Shown here: positions 56,640-64,000 of the stretch, one piece after another | How positions within the stretch are numbered: position 1 is the stretch's first letter | How the letters are laid out: every line of letters starts with the position of its first letter | Assembly: GCA_937981575.1 (NCBI GenBank) | Contig: CALJNR010000021.1 | Span: forward strand, 24,128 to 88,127 | Length of the DNA: 64,000 nt | Reading direction: 5' to 3' | Source: an uncultured Clostridia bacterium | GTDB taxonomy: Bacteria > Bacillota > Clostridia > Lachnospirales > Cellulosilyticaceae | Translations under genes and position numbers: made by a program | Notes under the pieces: model-generated | Database searches by the model: none | The model's input: the letters and a program-made list of their open reading frames with translations, nothing else | Told to the model about the DNA's origin: nothing

Positions 56640-57635
56640 ATGAAGCTTTTGGTAACTGGAGGAGCAGGATTTATAGGGAGTCATTTTATTAAGTACATGT
56701 TGAAAAACCATAAAAATTATAAAATAGTTAACTTAGATCTGCTAACCTATGCAGGAAACTTAGAAACGCTAAAAGATATAGAAAACGACGAAAACTATAG
56801 TTTCATGCAGGGAGATATAGCAGATGAAAAGTTGATTAATGACTTATTTGAAGCTGAGAGATTTGATATAGTCATTAATTTTGCTGCAGAGTCCCATGTA
56901 GATCGCTCATTAACAAACCCTGGGTTATTTTTGAAAACAAATGTGTTGGGAACGCAAATACTTTTAGATGCGGCAAGAAGACATAAGATTTCAAGATATC
57001 ATCAGGTTTCTACGGATGAAGTATATGGTGATTTGCCTCTTGATAAGCTTGATTTATTCTTTTCGGAATCTACACCACTTAATCCAAGTTCACCTTATGC
57101 AGCCTCGAAGGCTGCGGCTGATATGCTGGTATCGGCCTATTACCGTACTTATCAGATGCCTGTTACAATATCTAGGTGTTCCAATAACTACGGATCATAT
57201 CAGTTCCCTGAAAAGTTTATACCGCTTACTATAATTCATGCGCTTTCAAATAGGCCTATTCCTATTTATGGCAATGGGCTTAATGTAAGAGACTGGCTTT
57301 ATGTAGAAGATCATTGCAGTGCCATTGATCGCATTTTGCATAGAGGCAAACCAGGGGAGGTTTATAACGTAGGAGGACATAATGAGAAGAGTAATATAGA
57401 ATTAGCAATGTTCATTCTAAATGAACTCGGCAAAGAAGAATCCCTTTTAAGTTATAGACAAGATAGATTAGGACATGATTTAAGATATGCAATTGACTCA
57501 TGTAAAATCCAAAAAAATGTGGGCTGGATGCCAAGATGTCCTTTTGAGTGCGGACTTAGAAAAACGATTAAATGGTATGTTGAAAATGAAACGTGGTGGA
57601 AAAATGTTCTGCTAAGAGATGATCCTAATCGTTAG
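56640..57635 (+). CDS. rmlB: dTDP-glucose 4,6-dehydratase
   Basis: 331 residues, extended SDR: GGAGFIGSHFIKYML, NFAAESHVDRSL, VSTDEVYGDLP, catalytic YAASK near 155, RCSNNYGSYQFPEKFIP. Yields dTDP-4-keto-6-deoxyglucose, the branch point to rhamnose and to amino-dideoxy sugars. rmlD is not in the window. AAAGGAGG precedes the ATG. Confidence 0.96.
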   Translation: MKLLVTGGAGFIGSHFIKYMLKNHKNYKIVNLDLLTYAGNLETLKDIENDENYSFMQGDIADEKLINDLFEAERFDIVINFAAESHVDRSLTNPGLFLKTNVLGTQILLDAARRHKISRYHQVSTDEVYGDLPLDKLDLFFSESTPLNPSSPYAASKAAADMLVSAYYRTYQMPVTISRCSNNYGSYQFPEKFIPLTIIHALSNRPIPIYGNGLNVRDWLYVEDHCSAIDRILHRGKPGEVYNVGGHNEKSNIELAMFILNELGKEESLLSYRQDRLGHDLRYAIDSCKIQKNVGWMPRCPFECGLRKTIKWYVENETWWKNVLLRDDPNR

Positions 57636-57751
57636 GATAATATGATAAAGCCGGAGGGGGTATAGTAAAAACCCTGTTCGCGTCAATTTATAGTTATCTC
57701 AAAAAAGCAGAGCTTTCATATAATGTAATAGCACCCTGTTAAAGGATGGTT

Positions 57752-58528
57752 ATGGACTTGGATCATTTCATGGTAACGCCTTGTTTCATAAAAAATTACT
57801 ATTCAGATGGATGTTTTACACTGGGGAAAAATTATATTGTTATAGGAACAGAGCGCGATGGAGAACATTTCAAATGCCAGTTATTTTTTAGTGTAGAAGA
57901 AAATACAATAATAATGCCTGTTCAAAGGGCTGTTCTTAGACTGTTTTGCTGCAGCAATACTGTATCTGTAAACACATTAATAAGTGTGGAAAACACAGGA
58001 ACAGCAGACTTAGTTTATTCGGGAATTATAACTCAAGATAAAGGTTGGTATGAGTGGGATGTAACAGAAGTGATTAACAGTCTTGATTCAATTTCTTATT
58101 TTAATATCTGTTTGACTGCCAGCGAGCTAAAGTACAGCACGGCTAAAAAATTCTGCGGTCAATGTACGTTGCACCCGCCTTCTTTGTATTTAGTATCTGA
58201 GCAGCAACTGCCAAATAACACTTATGAATTAATGGAAAGCTATATCAGTTCTGAGTTTTGGGAATACTCCAGGTGGATCAAATGTTCTTTTTACAAAAGT
58301 TATGTTTATCATATTTATAATGAAGGGGAAACACCAGTAGATGTTTTTTTAAACATCAGTCCTAACAAAAAGTATAATACAGAAGCCAGTGTTACATATA
58401 CGGTTTCTCCTAAAAAACTTGTTGTTATAGAGCCCCTAAAATATAGTTTTTATATAAGAACAGCTTTCAAAAATTCATCAGGAAATGACCGAAATCCCAT
58501 TAAAATGTGGTTTCAAGCACAAAAATAA
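57752..58528 (+). CDS. DNRLRE-like/DUF6385-like surface protein
   Basis: 258 residues from the ATG at 57752 (AAAGG at 6 nt; 57746 is directly on the RBS). The N-terminal half reads like a DNRLRE-type beta domain (FTLGKNYIVIGTERDG, QRAVLRLFCCSNTVSVN, GWYEWDVTEVINSL). The last 80 residues (YNTEASVTYTVSPKKLVVIEPLKYSFYIRTAFKN) resemble the C-terminal domain of the next protein. No signal peptide, as in mother-cell-assembled spore coat proteins. The spore role is inferred. Confidence 0.6.
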   Translation: MDLDHFMVTPCFIKNYYSDGCFTLGKNYIVIGTERDGEHFKCQLFFSVEENTIIMPVQRAVLRLFCCSNTVSVNTLISVENTGTADLVYSGIITQDKGWYEWDVTEVINSLDSISYFNICLTASELKYSTAKKFCGQCTLHPPSLYLVSEQQLPNNTYELMESYISSEFWEYSRWIKCSFYKSYVYHIYNEGETPVDVFLNISPNKKYNTEASVTYTVSPKKLVVIEPLKYSFYIRTAFKNSSGNDRNPIKMWFQAQK

Positions 58529-58615
58529 ATATTACTTTATAAAAAGCATAACCTTTTAGGCTCGTTTGAATATATTGTATTAAATCATATGTAATAAAAT
58601 AGGAGTGATTAAACC

Positions 58616-59320
58616 ATGCCTGGAATGCCAGTGTATCAAGATTCCCCCTCAAGTCTTAAAAATCAGATTTATGCTACAGATGGCAGCAATGTCATTAATG
58701 TTAAAGCCGATGATACAGGAAGACTCACTATTTCAACAGATGCGGCAGCCCCTCTGGACGTTTCCATTAATGAAGCTAATGATAGTATTCTCGTCTATGG
58801 TAATGACGGAGCGGATAATCAGATTATTAAAACAAACAGCAGCGGACAGTTAGATATCAGGCCTCTGACATCAGCTGATACAGTAAGCGTTATTATTGAT
58901 GAAGCCAATGATAGTATTCTTGTCTATGGCAATGACGGAGCAAACAATCAAGCGTTAAAAACGGATGACCAAGGGGTACTTCAGGTCAACTATACACGAG
59001 CTTTTGTTGATGAAACAATAGTTAACGCCCAAGCAACGGCCAATACGTATGCTTTTTCTGGAGAGCAGGATATCAGCAATATGGCATCTTATGCATTCTT
59101 TGTAAACAATACTGGTATTACTAACAGTGCGACTTTTAAAGTACAGCTTAGTCCAGATAATATAACTTGGGTTGATGATGGCGATGAACTGGCGGTAGTC
59201 GCTGAAACAGCGAATATTATGACAGCAAATAGATTCTTAAAATATATAAGAATTGGGTATAAGTCTACGACAGCTGATGACTCTACGACTGTAACTGTCA
59301 TTTTTCAGGCTCAAAGTTAA
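58616..59320 (+). CDS. repeat-containing protein with DUF6385-like C-terminus
   Basis: 234 residues; no signal peptide, acidic. Contains two copies of a ~31-residue unit (NEANDSILVYGNDGADNQ and DEANDSILVYGNDGANNQ, about residues 51-80 and 94-123), and a C-terminal beta-rich domain (ITNSATFKVQLSPDNITWVD...RFLKYIRIGYKS). AGGAGTG precedes the ATG. Lies between collagen-like genes in the spore-surface cluster; function unknown. Confidence 0.65.
   Translation: MPGMPVYQDSPSSLKNQIYATDGSNVINVKADDTGRLTISTDAAAPLDVSINEANDSILVYGNDGADNQIIKTNSSGQLDIRPLTSADTVSVIIDEANDSILVYGNDGANNQALKTDDQGVLQVNYTRAFVDETIVNAQATANTYAFSGEQDISNMASYAFFVNNTGITNSATFKVQLSPDNITWVDDGDELAVVAETANIMTANRFLKYIRIGYKSTTADDSTTVTVIFQAQS
58774..58954 (+). 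repeat. internal tandem repeat, about 130-nt period
   Basis: GAAGCTAATGATAGTATTCT at 58774 recurs near-exactly at 58902, coding the repeated unit. Confidence 0.7.
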
Positions 59321-59361
59321 GATGGCATTTAGTTAAGTTTATTTTCTACTAAATCTAGAAT

Positions 59362-59420
59362 ATCAAACCTAAAAAGATCCCTTATCTTTATGAATAAGAG
59401 GATATTTTTAGGTTTAAATA
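59362..59420. terminator. bidirectional terminator
   Basis: AAACCTAAAAA...TTTTTAGGTTT stem with inner pairing; convergent genes on each side. Confidence 0.75.
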
Positions 59421-60692
59421 CTAAAGATTATCTTGATTAAGCTTAATTCTAATTTTATTAATACGGTTATTAGATGTTTCCTCTACAATAAAAGTTAAAC
59501 TTTTAAAATGTACTTGTTCGCTGACAGTTGGGAACCTGTCAAATAATCCAATAACAAATCCTCCAATTGAGTCAAATTCTTGGGAAATAATATCTAAACC
59601 CAGATGATTATTGACTTCAGAGATTCTAGAAGTAGCATCCACCAAGTATTCATTTTCTGAGACTTTAATAATATCATCTTCGGCAACATCATATTCATCA
59701 TCAATATCTCCTACTATTTCTTCAATGAGATATTCCATCGTTACAAGTCCCGCAGTTCCGCCATATTCATCTAGAACGATTGCGATGCCGACCTTTTGGG
59801 TACGCATTTCTTTAAAGAGTTCATCAATACGTTTATATTCATGAACAAAAAAAGCTTCTCTTAATACTGAACTTACTTCAAAGTTACTTGATTCAAAGGA
59901 TTGTATAATTAAATCTTTAATATAAAGGATACTAATGATATGATCATAGCTTTCTTGATAAACCGGCATACGAGAAAATTGTTCTTCTTTATAGAGTGCT
60001 AATATTTCCTCATATGTAGCATCTTTATCTAGGGCAATCATATCTGTTCGAGGAATCATAATATCTTTTGCATAAGAGTCCCCAAAGTCAAATACATTAT
60101 AAATCATTACTTTTTCATCTTCTTCCAGTACGCCTTCTTCATGACTGACAGTAACAATAGTTTTAAGTTCATCGGCAGTTATAAAAGGCTTGCTGGTATC
60201 TAAATGTCCTCCAAATGCCTTTATAATTAAATTAGTAATACCCATTAGAATTTTAACAACGGGGCTAAAGAGTGCTGTAATAAGAGCAATGGGCTTAGTA
60301 ACAAAAAGTGCAACTTTTTGAGCATGCTGATTGGATAATGACTTTGGTGTTATTTCCCCAAAGATGAGGACAAGCAGTGTCATGACGCCAGTAGCTGTTC
60401 CAATACCAAAGCTTTCGGCAGTTCCTTTAAAAAGATTGATAGCAATGACAGTTGCCAGTGAAGATGCTGCGATGTTGACTAGGTTATTCCCTACTAATAT
60501 AGAGCCTAAAAGTTTATTAGGGTCTTCGAGTAACGTATTTAATAGTTTTGCTCCCTTAACTTCTTGATCAACCATATGACGTGCATCGATTTTGCTAATG
60601 GACATCAACGCAGTTTCCGATGCCGAAAAAAAGGCAGAACAGATAAGTAATACAATCAAAATGATAATTTGTACAATTAAATGAGGAGCCAA
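59421..60692 (-). CDS. CNNM/CorC-HlyC family membrane protein, second copy
   Basis: 423 residues with DUF21 membrane domain (about 5-190: FFSASETALMSISKIDARHMV, FGEITPKSLSNQHA), CBS pair (about 210-330: SRMPVYQESYDHI, VLDEYGGTAGLVTMEYLIEEIVGDI), and a C-terminal CorC_HlyC domain. Paralogue of 3584-4825 with the same plan. Interrupts the plus-strand surface cluster on the opposite strand. GGAGGG precedes the ATG. Confidence 0.9.
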   Translation of the reverse strand: MAPHLIVQIIILIVLLICSAFFSASETALMSISKIDARHMVDQEVKGAKLLNTLLEDPNKLLGSILVGNNLVNIAASSLATVIAINLFKGTAESFGIGTATGVMTLLVLIFGEITPKSLSNQHAQKVALFVTKPIALITALFSPVVKILMGITNLIIKAFGGHLDTSKPFITADELKTIVTVSHEEGVLEEDEKVMIYNVFDFGDSYAKDIMIPRTDMIALDKDATYEEILALYKEEQFSRMPVYQESYDHIISILYIKDLIIQSFESSNFEVSSVLREAFFVHEYKRIDELFKEMRTQKVGIAIVLDEYGGTAGLVTMEYLIEEIVGDIDDEYDVAEDDIIKVSENEYLVDATSRISEVNNHLGLDIISQEFDSIGGFVIGLFDRFPTVSEQVHFKSLTFIVEETSNNRINKIRIKLNQDNL

Positions 60693-60863
60693 GTCGAATC
60701 ACCCTCCTATTGACTAAATTTAGCAAGCTGCTGTAAGTAGATTCTTTAATCATTATATTATGTGCGGATTGCAGCAATTAAAAACATATTCTAAGCATTA
60801 TCATTTAGAAATATTGAAATTTTTTTAGCATCTTTTACATAATAATTAAGTGACTTCATAGGA

Positions 60864-60890
60864 ACGTATTTGTAAAAAATACATATCTTA
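60864..60890 (+). promoter_or_regulatory. sigma-K-like promoter
   Basis: AC (60864-60865), 16-nt spacer, CATATCTTA (60882-60890), fitting AC-N16-CATANNNTA exactly. Confidence 0.55.
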
Positions 60891-60960
60891 ATAACGAAAA
60901 TAAATCACAAAGCTGAAGGCACTCAGAAACGGAGTGATTAAGTATAAAGAAGGTGAGAAG

Positions 60961-62043
60961 TTGGGTAAGTACAAAATATGTGTGTATGCCATTTGTAAAA
61001 ACGAAGAACAATTCGTAGAAAGATGGATGAATGCTGTAAGTGAAGCTGATATGGTTGTTGTAACAGATACGGGGTCGAGTGATGAGACAGTAGAACGGCT
61101 TCGAAAAAGAGGCGCAATAGTTTATAGAGAAACAATTGTCCCTTGGCGTTTTGATACAGCAAGAAATATAGCTTTAAGTCATATTCCAGAAGATATAGAT
61201 ATTTGTGTTTCCAATGATTTAGATGAAATATTTGAACCGGGGTGGAGGGATAAGCTTGAGAAGGCATGGCTCCCAGGAAGTACCCGCGCAAGATATTTAT
61301 TCACTTGGAGTTACAATTCAGATGGGTCTCCAAATAAACAATATGAAATGGAAAAAATACATAGCCGACATGGCTATAGATGGATACGTCCGGTTCATGA
61401 ATTTTTAAAATATGTGGGGGAAGGAATAGAAAAAGAAGTAAGGGTAAATGACCTTGTTTTAAATCATTATCCAGACCTTAATAAGTCGAGAGGACAATAC
61501 CTCCCTTTATTAGAATTATCTGCTAAAGAAAATTCAGAGGATGACAGAATTGTATTCTGGCTTGGAAGAGAATATTTATATTATGGACAATATGAAGCAT
61601 GTATTCAAACCTTAAAAAAGCATTTGGCTATGCCAAGTGCCAGTTGGGATGAAGAGAGATGTGCTTCTATGCGGTTTATTGCACAGGCCTATCAGCAGCA
61701 GGGAGATTTAGGTGAAGCTAAAAAGTGGATTTACAGGGCTGTTGCAGAATGTCCGAGTGTCAGGGAGCCTTATCTGCAGATGGCCAAACTTGGGTATATA
61801 GAAAAAAACTGGTCGCTTGTTTATCACATGACTGAGGAGGCTTTGAAAATTACACAAAAGACAGGGAGCTATCTTTTAGAAGTTGAAGCGTGGGGATATA
61901 GTCTTTATGATTTAGGTGCGCTTGCTTGTTATGAAATGGGACTTTATAAAAAAGCTTATATATACAGCAAGAAGGCATGTGAACTGGAGCCAGGGGATGA
62001 ACGTTTAAAGAAAAATTTGGAATTTATAAAACAAAAACAATAG
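60961..62043 (+). CDS. GT2 glycosyltransferase with C-terminal TPR, copy 1
   Basis: About 360 residues from the TTG at 60961 (AAGGTG upstream), matching the start of its paralogue (MGKYKICVYAICKNEEQF). GT2 domain about 1-190: DTGSSDETVERLR, CVSNDLDEIFEPGWR (DxD-like), HEFLKYVGEG. Then three or four TPR-like helical repeats (DDRIVFWLGREYLYYGQYE, AKKWIYRAVAECPSVREPYL, KKAYIYSKKACELEPGDERL). Similar enzymes act on surface or flagellar glycoproteins. A sigma-K-like promoter precedes it. Confidence 0.85.
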   Translation: MGKYKICVYAICKNEEQFVERWMNAVSEADMVVVTDTGSSDETVERLRKRGAIVYRETIVPWRFDTARNIALSHIPEDIDICVSNDLDEIFEPGWRDKLEKAWLPGSTRARYLFTWSYNSDGSPNKQYEMEKIHSRHGYRWIRPVHEFLKYVGEGIEKEVRVNDLVLNHYPDLNKSRGQYLPLLELSAKENSEDDRIVFWLGREYLYYGQYEACIQTLKKHLAMPSASWDEERCASMRFIAQAYQQQGDLGEAKKWIYRAVAECPSVREPYLQMAKLGYIEKNWSLVYHMTEEALKITQKTGSYLLEVEAWGYSLYDLGALACYEMGLYKKAYIYSKKACELEPGDERLKKNLEFIKQKQ

Positions 62044-62061
62044 GGGTTGATTATTAAGCTC

Positions 62062-62126
62062 AAACAAATCCTCCCGCTCAAATAAATTATTGTGAATAAT
62101 TTATTTGAGCGGGAGGATTTGTTTTT
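62062..62126. terminator. very long bidirectional terminator
   Basis: AACAAATCCTCCCGCTCAAA with a complement of almost 30 bp, between convergent paralogues. Confidence 0.9.
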
Positions 62127-62132
62127 AAGGAA

Positions 62133-63227
62133 TTATTTAACAGCCTTATACTTATTTTCAATTAATTTAAGGTTATTGATCAGACGCTCATCATCAGGAG
62201 CAAGACGGGCAGCTTCTTTGGCATGAACAATGGCTTCGTGATAACGTCCTGTATAATAACAGCTAAGTGCGGCGAGATCATATACTGTTTCGTCCCAAGC
62301 GAAACTCTCATTATAATGACGTGGGGATTTTATTTTTATTTCAAGCGCCAAATGTGTCATAAGATAAACAAGGTTCCAATCCTTCTCTTTATAGGCAAGC
62401 CGAGCCATTTCAACATAAGCTTCACGCATATCTGGAGCTTCAGCTATAGCCCTTAGAAGCCATGCTTTAGCTTCAAGAGGATTGCCAAGAGAGGCATAGC
62501 TATTTGCGATATAGCGCATTGCAAAGCTTCTTTCTTCTTTCCACAATGAAGAAGGGAGCGCTAAGTATTCATTTAGCGTCTTAATAACATTTTCCCACTG
62601 TCCTGCAAAGTAATATTCTCTTCCGAGATAGTGCATATTTCTAGAATCCCCAGGATTTTCATCCACTGCTAGTTTGAGGAGTTCTAAGTTAAAACTTCTT
62701 GATTTGGTCATATCTGGATAGTGTTCAACAACAAATCCTTCCGCGAGAACCCAATTCTCTTGACCTTCACCTAAGAATTTTAAAACTTCATGTGTAGGGT
62801 AAATCCAAGTATAGTTATGTCTTGCATGTATTCGGTGTTGATAAAACTGAACGGCTGGAGAACCATCTTTATTAAAACTCCAAATGTAAAGATAATTTGC
62901 GCGATGGGTATCGGGCTGCCATACTTTTTCCAGGGCTTCGCGCCACCCAGGAAGCAAGACTTCATCTAAATCTATAGCTACACATATATCGACATCTTCA
63001 GGAATGAATTTTAGACATTCATTACGAGCGACGTCAAAGCGCCATGGCGTAACAGGAATGGAATAGACAAGAGCGCCACAACTTTTTAAAATGTCAACTG
63101 TATTGTCGGTCGATCCCGTATCACCTATTACAACAACATCTGCATCTTTAATACTATCCATACAACGCTTTGCAAATTGCTCTTCATTTTTACATACAGC
63201 ATAAACACATATTTTATATTGCCCCAT
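62133..63227 (-). CDS. GT2 glycosyltransferase with C-terminal TPR, copy 2
   Basis: 364 residues and closely similar to the gene at 60961 over its full length: MGQYKICVYAVCKNEEQF, GDTGSTDNTVDIL, CVAIDLDEVLLPGWR, THEVLKFLGEG, then TPR-like repeats (YLGREYYFAGQWENVI, EAKAWLLRAIAEAPDMREAY). Here the DLDE motif is IDLDE rather than NDLDE. Arranged tail to tail with copy 1. AAAGAGGTG precedes the ATG. Confidence 0.87.
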   Translation of the reverse strand: MGQYKICVYAVCKNEEQFAKRCMDSIKDADVVVIGDTGSTDNTVDILKSCGALVYSIPVTPWRFDVARNECLKFIPEDVDICVAIDLDEVLLPGWREALEKVWQPDTHRANYLYIWSFNKDGSPAVQFYQHRIHARHNYTWIYPTHEVLKFLGEGQENWVLAEGFVVEHYPDMTKSRSFNLELLKLAVDENPGDSRNMHYLGREYYFAGQWENVIKTLNEYLALPSSLWKEERSFAMRYIANSYASLGNPLEAKAWLLRAIAEAPDMREAYVEMARLAYKEKDWNLVYLMTHLALEIKIKSPRHYNESFAWDETVYDLAALSCYYTGRYHEAIVHAKEAARLAPDDERLINNLKLIENKYKAVK

Positions 63228-63376
63228 TAAAACACCTCTTTAATATTACATTTGTTTAAGTTCATTACCATTATATGAAGGAGCAGCTATAAAATGACAT
63301 AAGACAACCTTCCAGCTAAAATTTGAGATTTTTGATTAAAAAAACAAGTTTTTTGATGTTATAGGTGCTAATTAGC

Positions 63377-63403
63377 ACGGATTTTAGTGAAATACATATT
63401 ATA
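63377..63403 (+). promoter_or_regulatory. sigma-K-like promoter of collagen-like gene 2
   Basis: GCAC with AC at 63377-63378, 16-nt spacer, CATATTATA (63395-63403), an exact fit to AC-N16-CATANNNTA. Confidence 0.6.
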
Positions 63404-63467
63404 TTAGTAGAAAATCAGCGCTGCCGTTTTTTGTGCAGCCAGAAAAGGTAGGGAGGAGATAAGACGA

Positions 63468-64000
63468 ATGAGAGATGATAAATATTGGGGAAGACTAAAG
63501 AATATCTACTATGATAATTTCTACAGTGATAATTGTTTTTATGATGAGTGTTATAAAGATGACTGTTGTGAACCTTGTTGCTGTGAAGGGCCACCAGGGC
63601 CAAGAGGAAAAAGGGGACCAACAGGACCAACAGGCCCAACGGGACCAACCGGAGGAGTAGGACCAACAGGACCAACGGGACCAACGGGACCAACCGGAGG
63701 CGTAGGACCAACGGGACCAACAGGACCAACAGGACCAACAGGACCAACGGGACCAACCGGAGGCGTAGGACCAACGGGACCAACCGGAGGCGTAGGACCA
63801 ACAGGACCAACAGGACCAACGGGACCAACAGGACCAACAGGACCAACGGGACCAACCGGAGGCGTAGGACCAACAGGACCAACGGGACCAACCGGAGGCG
63901 TAGGACCAACAGGACCAACGGGACCAACGGGAGGCGTAGGGCCAACAGGACCAACGGGACCAACTGGAGGCGTAGGGCCAACAGGACCAACGGGACCAAC
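63468..64000 (+). CDS. Cys-rich collagen-like protein of (GPT)n-GGV repeats, 3' end outside window
   Basis: Open to the last base of the window (177 codons seen). GGGAGGAG precedes the ATG. The N-terminus of 40 residues (starting [20 protein letters not shown]) has seven Cys at 23, 28, 33, 34 and 37-39. From residue 41 it is pure Gly-X-Y: blocks of GPT triplets (4, 4, 6, 2, 7, 3, 3, 3, ...) each ended by GGV. All Thr sit in the Y position, as in the glycosylated collagen region of Bacillus BclA. Likely a spore-surface filament protein; the C-terminal head is not visible. Confidence 0.85.
   Translation, partial: MRDDKYWGRLKNIYYDNFYSDNCFYDECYKDDCCEPCCCEGPPGPRGKRGPTGPTGPTGPTGGVGPTGPTGPTGPTGGVGPTGPTGPTGPTGPTGPTGGVGPTGPTGGVGPTGPTGPTGPTGPTGPTGPTGGVGPTGPTGPTGGVGPTGPTGPTGGVGPTGPTGPTGGVGPTGPTGP
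63618..64000 (+). repeat. 9-nt tandem repeat tract coding GPT and GGV triplets
   Basis: Units GGACCAACA/GGACCAACG with GGAGGCGTA every 3-8 units; continues past the window end. Prone to length change and to assembly collapse. Confidence 0.9.

Noticed and set aside
63415..63999. Long minus-strand frame of Leu/Val/Pro repeats
   Set aside because: It is the antisense reading of the collagen repeat (PTG codons give repeated VPLVLL); the plus-strand frame has RBS, start and promoter.
63618..64000. CRISPR-like regular repeat
   Set aside because: 9-nt units without spacers and in frame with a start codon; a coding collagen tract.

Overview
The window looks like an AT-rich chromosome segment from an endospore-forming member of the Clostridia. 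The proteins resemble those of Lachnospiraceae and Cellulosilyticum-type organisms, but I infer this from gene content and style and have run no search. The signs are an alpha/beta-type SASP, a Spo0E-like phosphatase, collagen-like Cys-rich surface proteins, rubrerythrin, a B12-dependent ribonucleotide reductase, LuxS, and strong AGGAGG-type ribosome binding sites.

Layout. 1-21.3 kb is mostly housekeeping: a MATE exporter cut by the window edge, luxS, trpS, a CNNM/CorC-type protein, a double-glycine-leader peptide next to an M50 membrane protease, YitT, a PHP hydrolase, a YerC-like repressor, pcrA, ligA, proA, a membrane-anchored PpiC foldase, rubrerythrin, a GDT1-type cation exporter and uppP. 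21.4-27.3 kb is a galactose (Leloir) locus: galK-galE-galT face a LacI-type regulator followed by galM, with a 21-nt palindrome between the divergent promoters. 27.35-28.57 kb has no intact gene; it holds a GC-rich structured insert and an apparent insertion-sequence remnant. 28.5-38.6 kb carries two NlpC/P60 endopeptidases with near-identical consensus promoters, uvsE, a polysaccharide deacetylase, a Spo0E-like gene, nrdJ, an orphan Mur-ligase-like protein, a double-OB SSB, a YgjP-type metalloprotease and a cobalamin adenosyltransferase that can supply the NrdJ cofactor.

38.8-46.8 kb (minus strand) is a sugar-nucleotide and glycosyltransferase operon (predicted UDP-GlcNAc dehydrogenase and 4-epimerase plus three glycosyltransferases), followed by dapA-dapB under a lysine riboswitch. 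46.9-64 kb looks like a spore-surface glycoprotein locus. It has a SASP gene, a Cys-rich collagen-like protein, two DegT aminotransferases (one fused to an acetyltransferase), a GNAT, several glycosyltransferases, rmlA-rmlC-rmlB without rmlD, two DUF6385-like proteins, a pair of GT2-TPR proteins, and a second collagen-like gene of (GPT)n-GGV repeats running off the window. Sequences fitting the sigma-K consensus (AC-N16/17-CATANNNTA) precede the collagen gene at 63.4 kb, the glycosyltransferase at 60.9 kb and rmlA, which suggests late mother-cell expression.

The most unusual signal is a family of ~115-nt intergenic repeats (7.6, 13.7, 16.7 and 41.3 kb). They carry three crossed inverted repeats in the order a-b-a'-c-b'-c'. 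In all four copies the G-U wobble pairs fit only one strand, which points to a structured RNA or ssDNA element with two hairpins whose loops can pair with each other.
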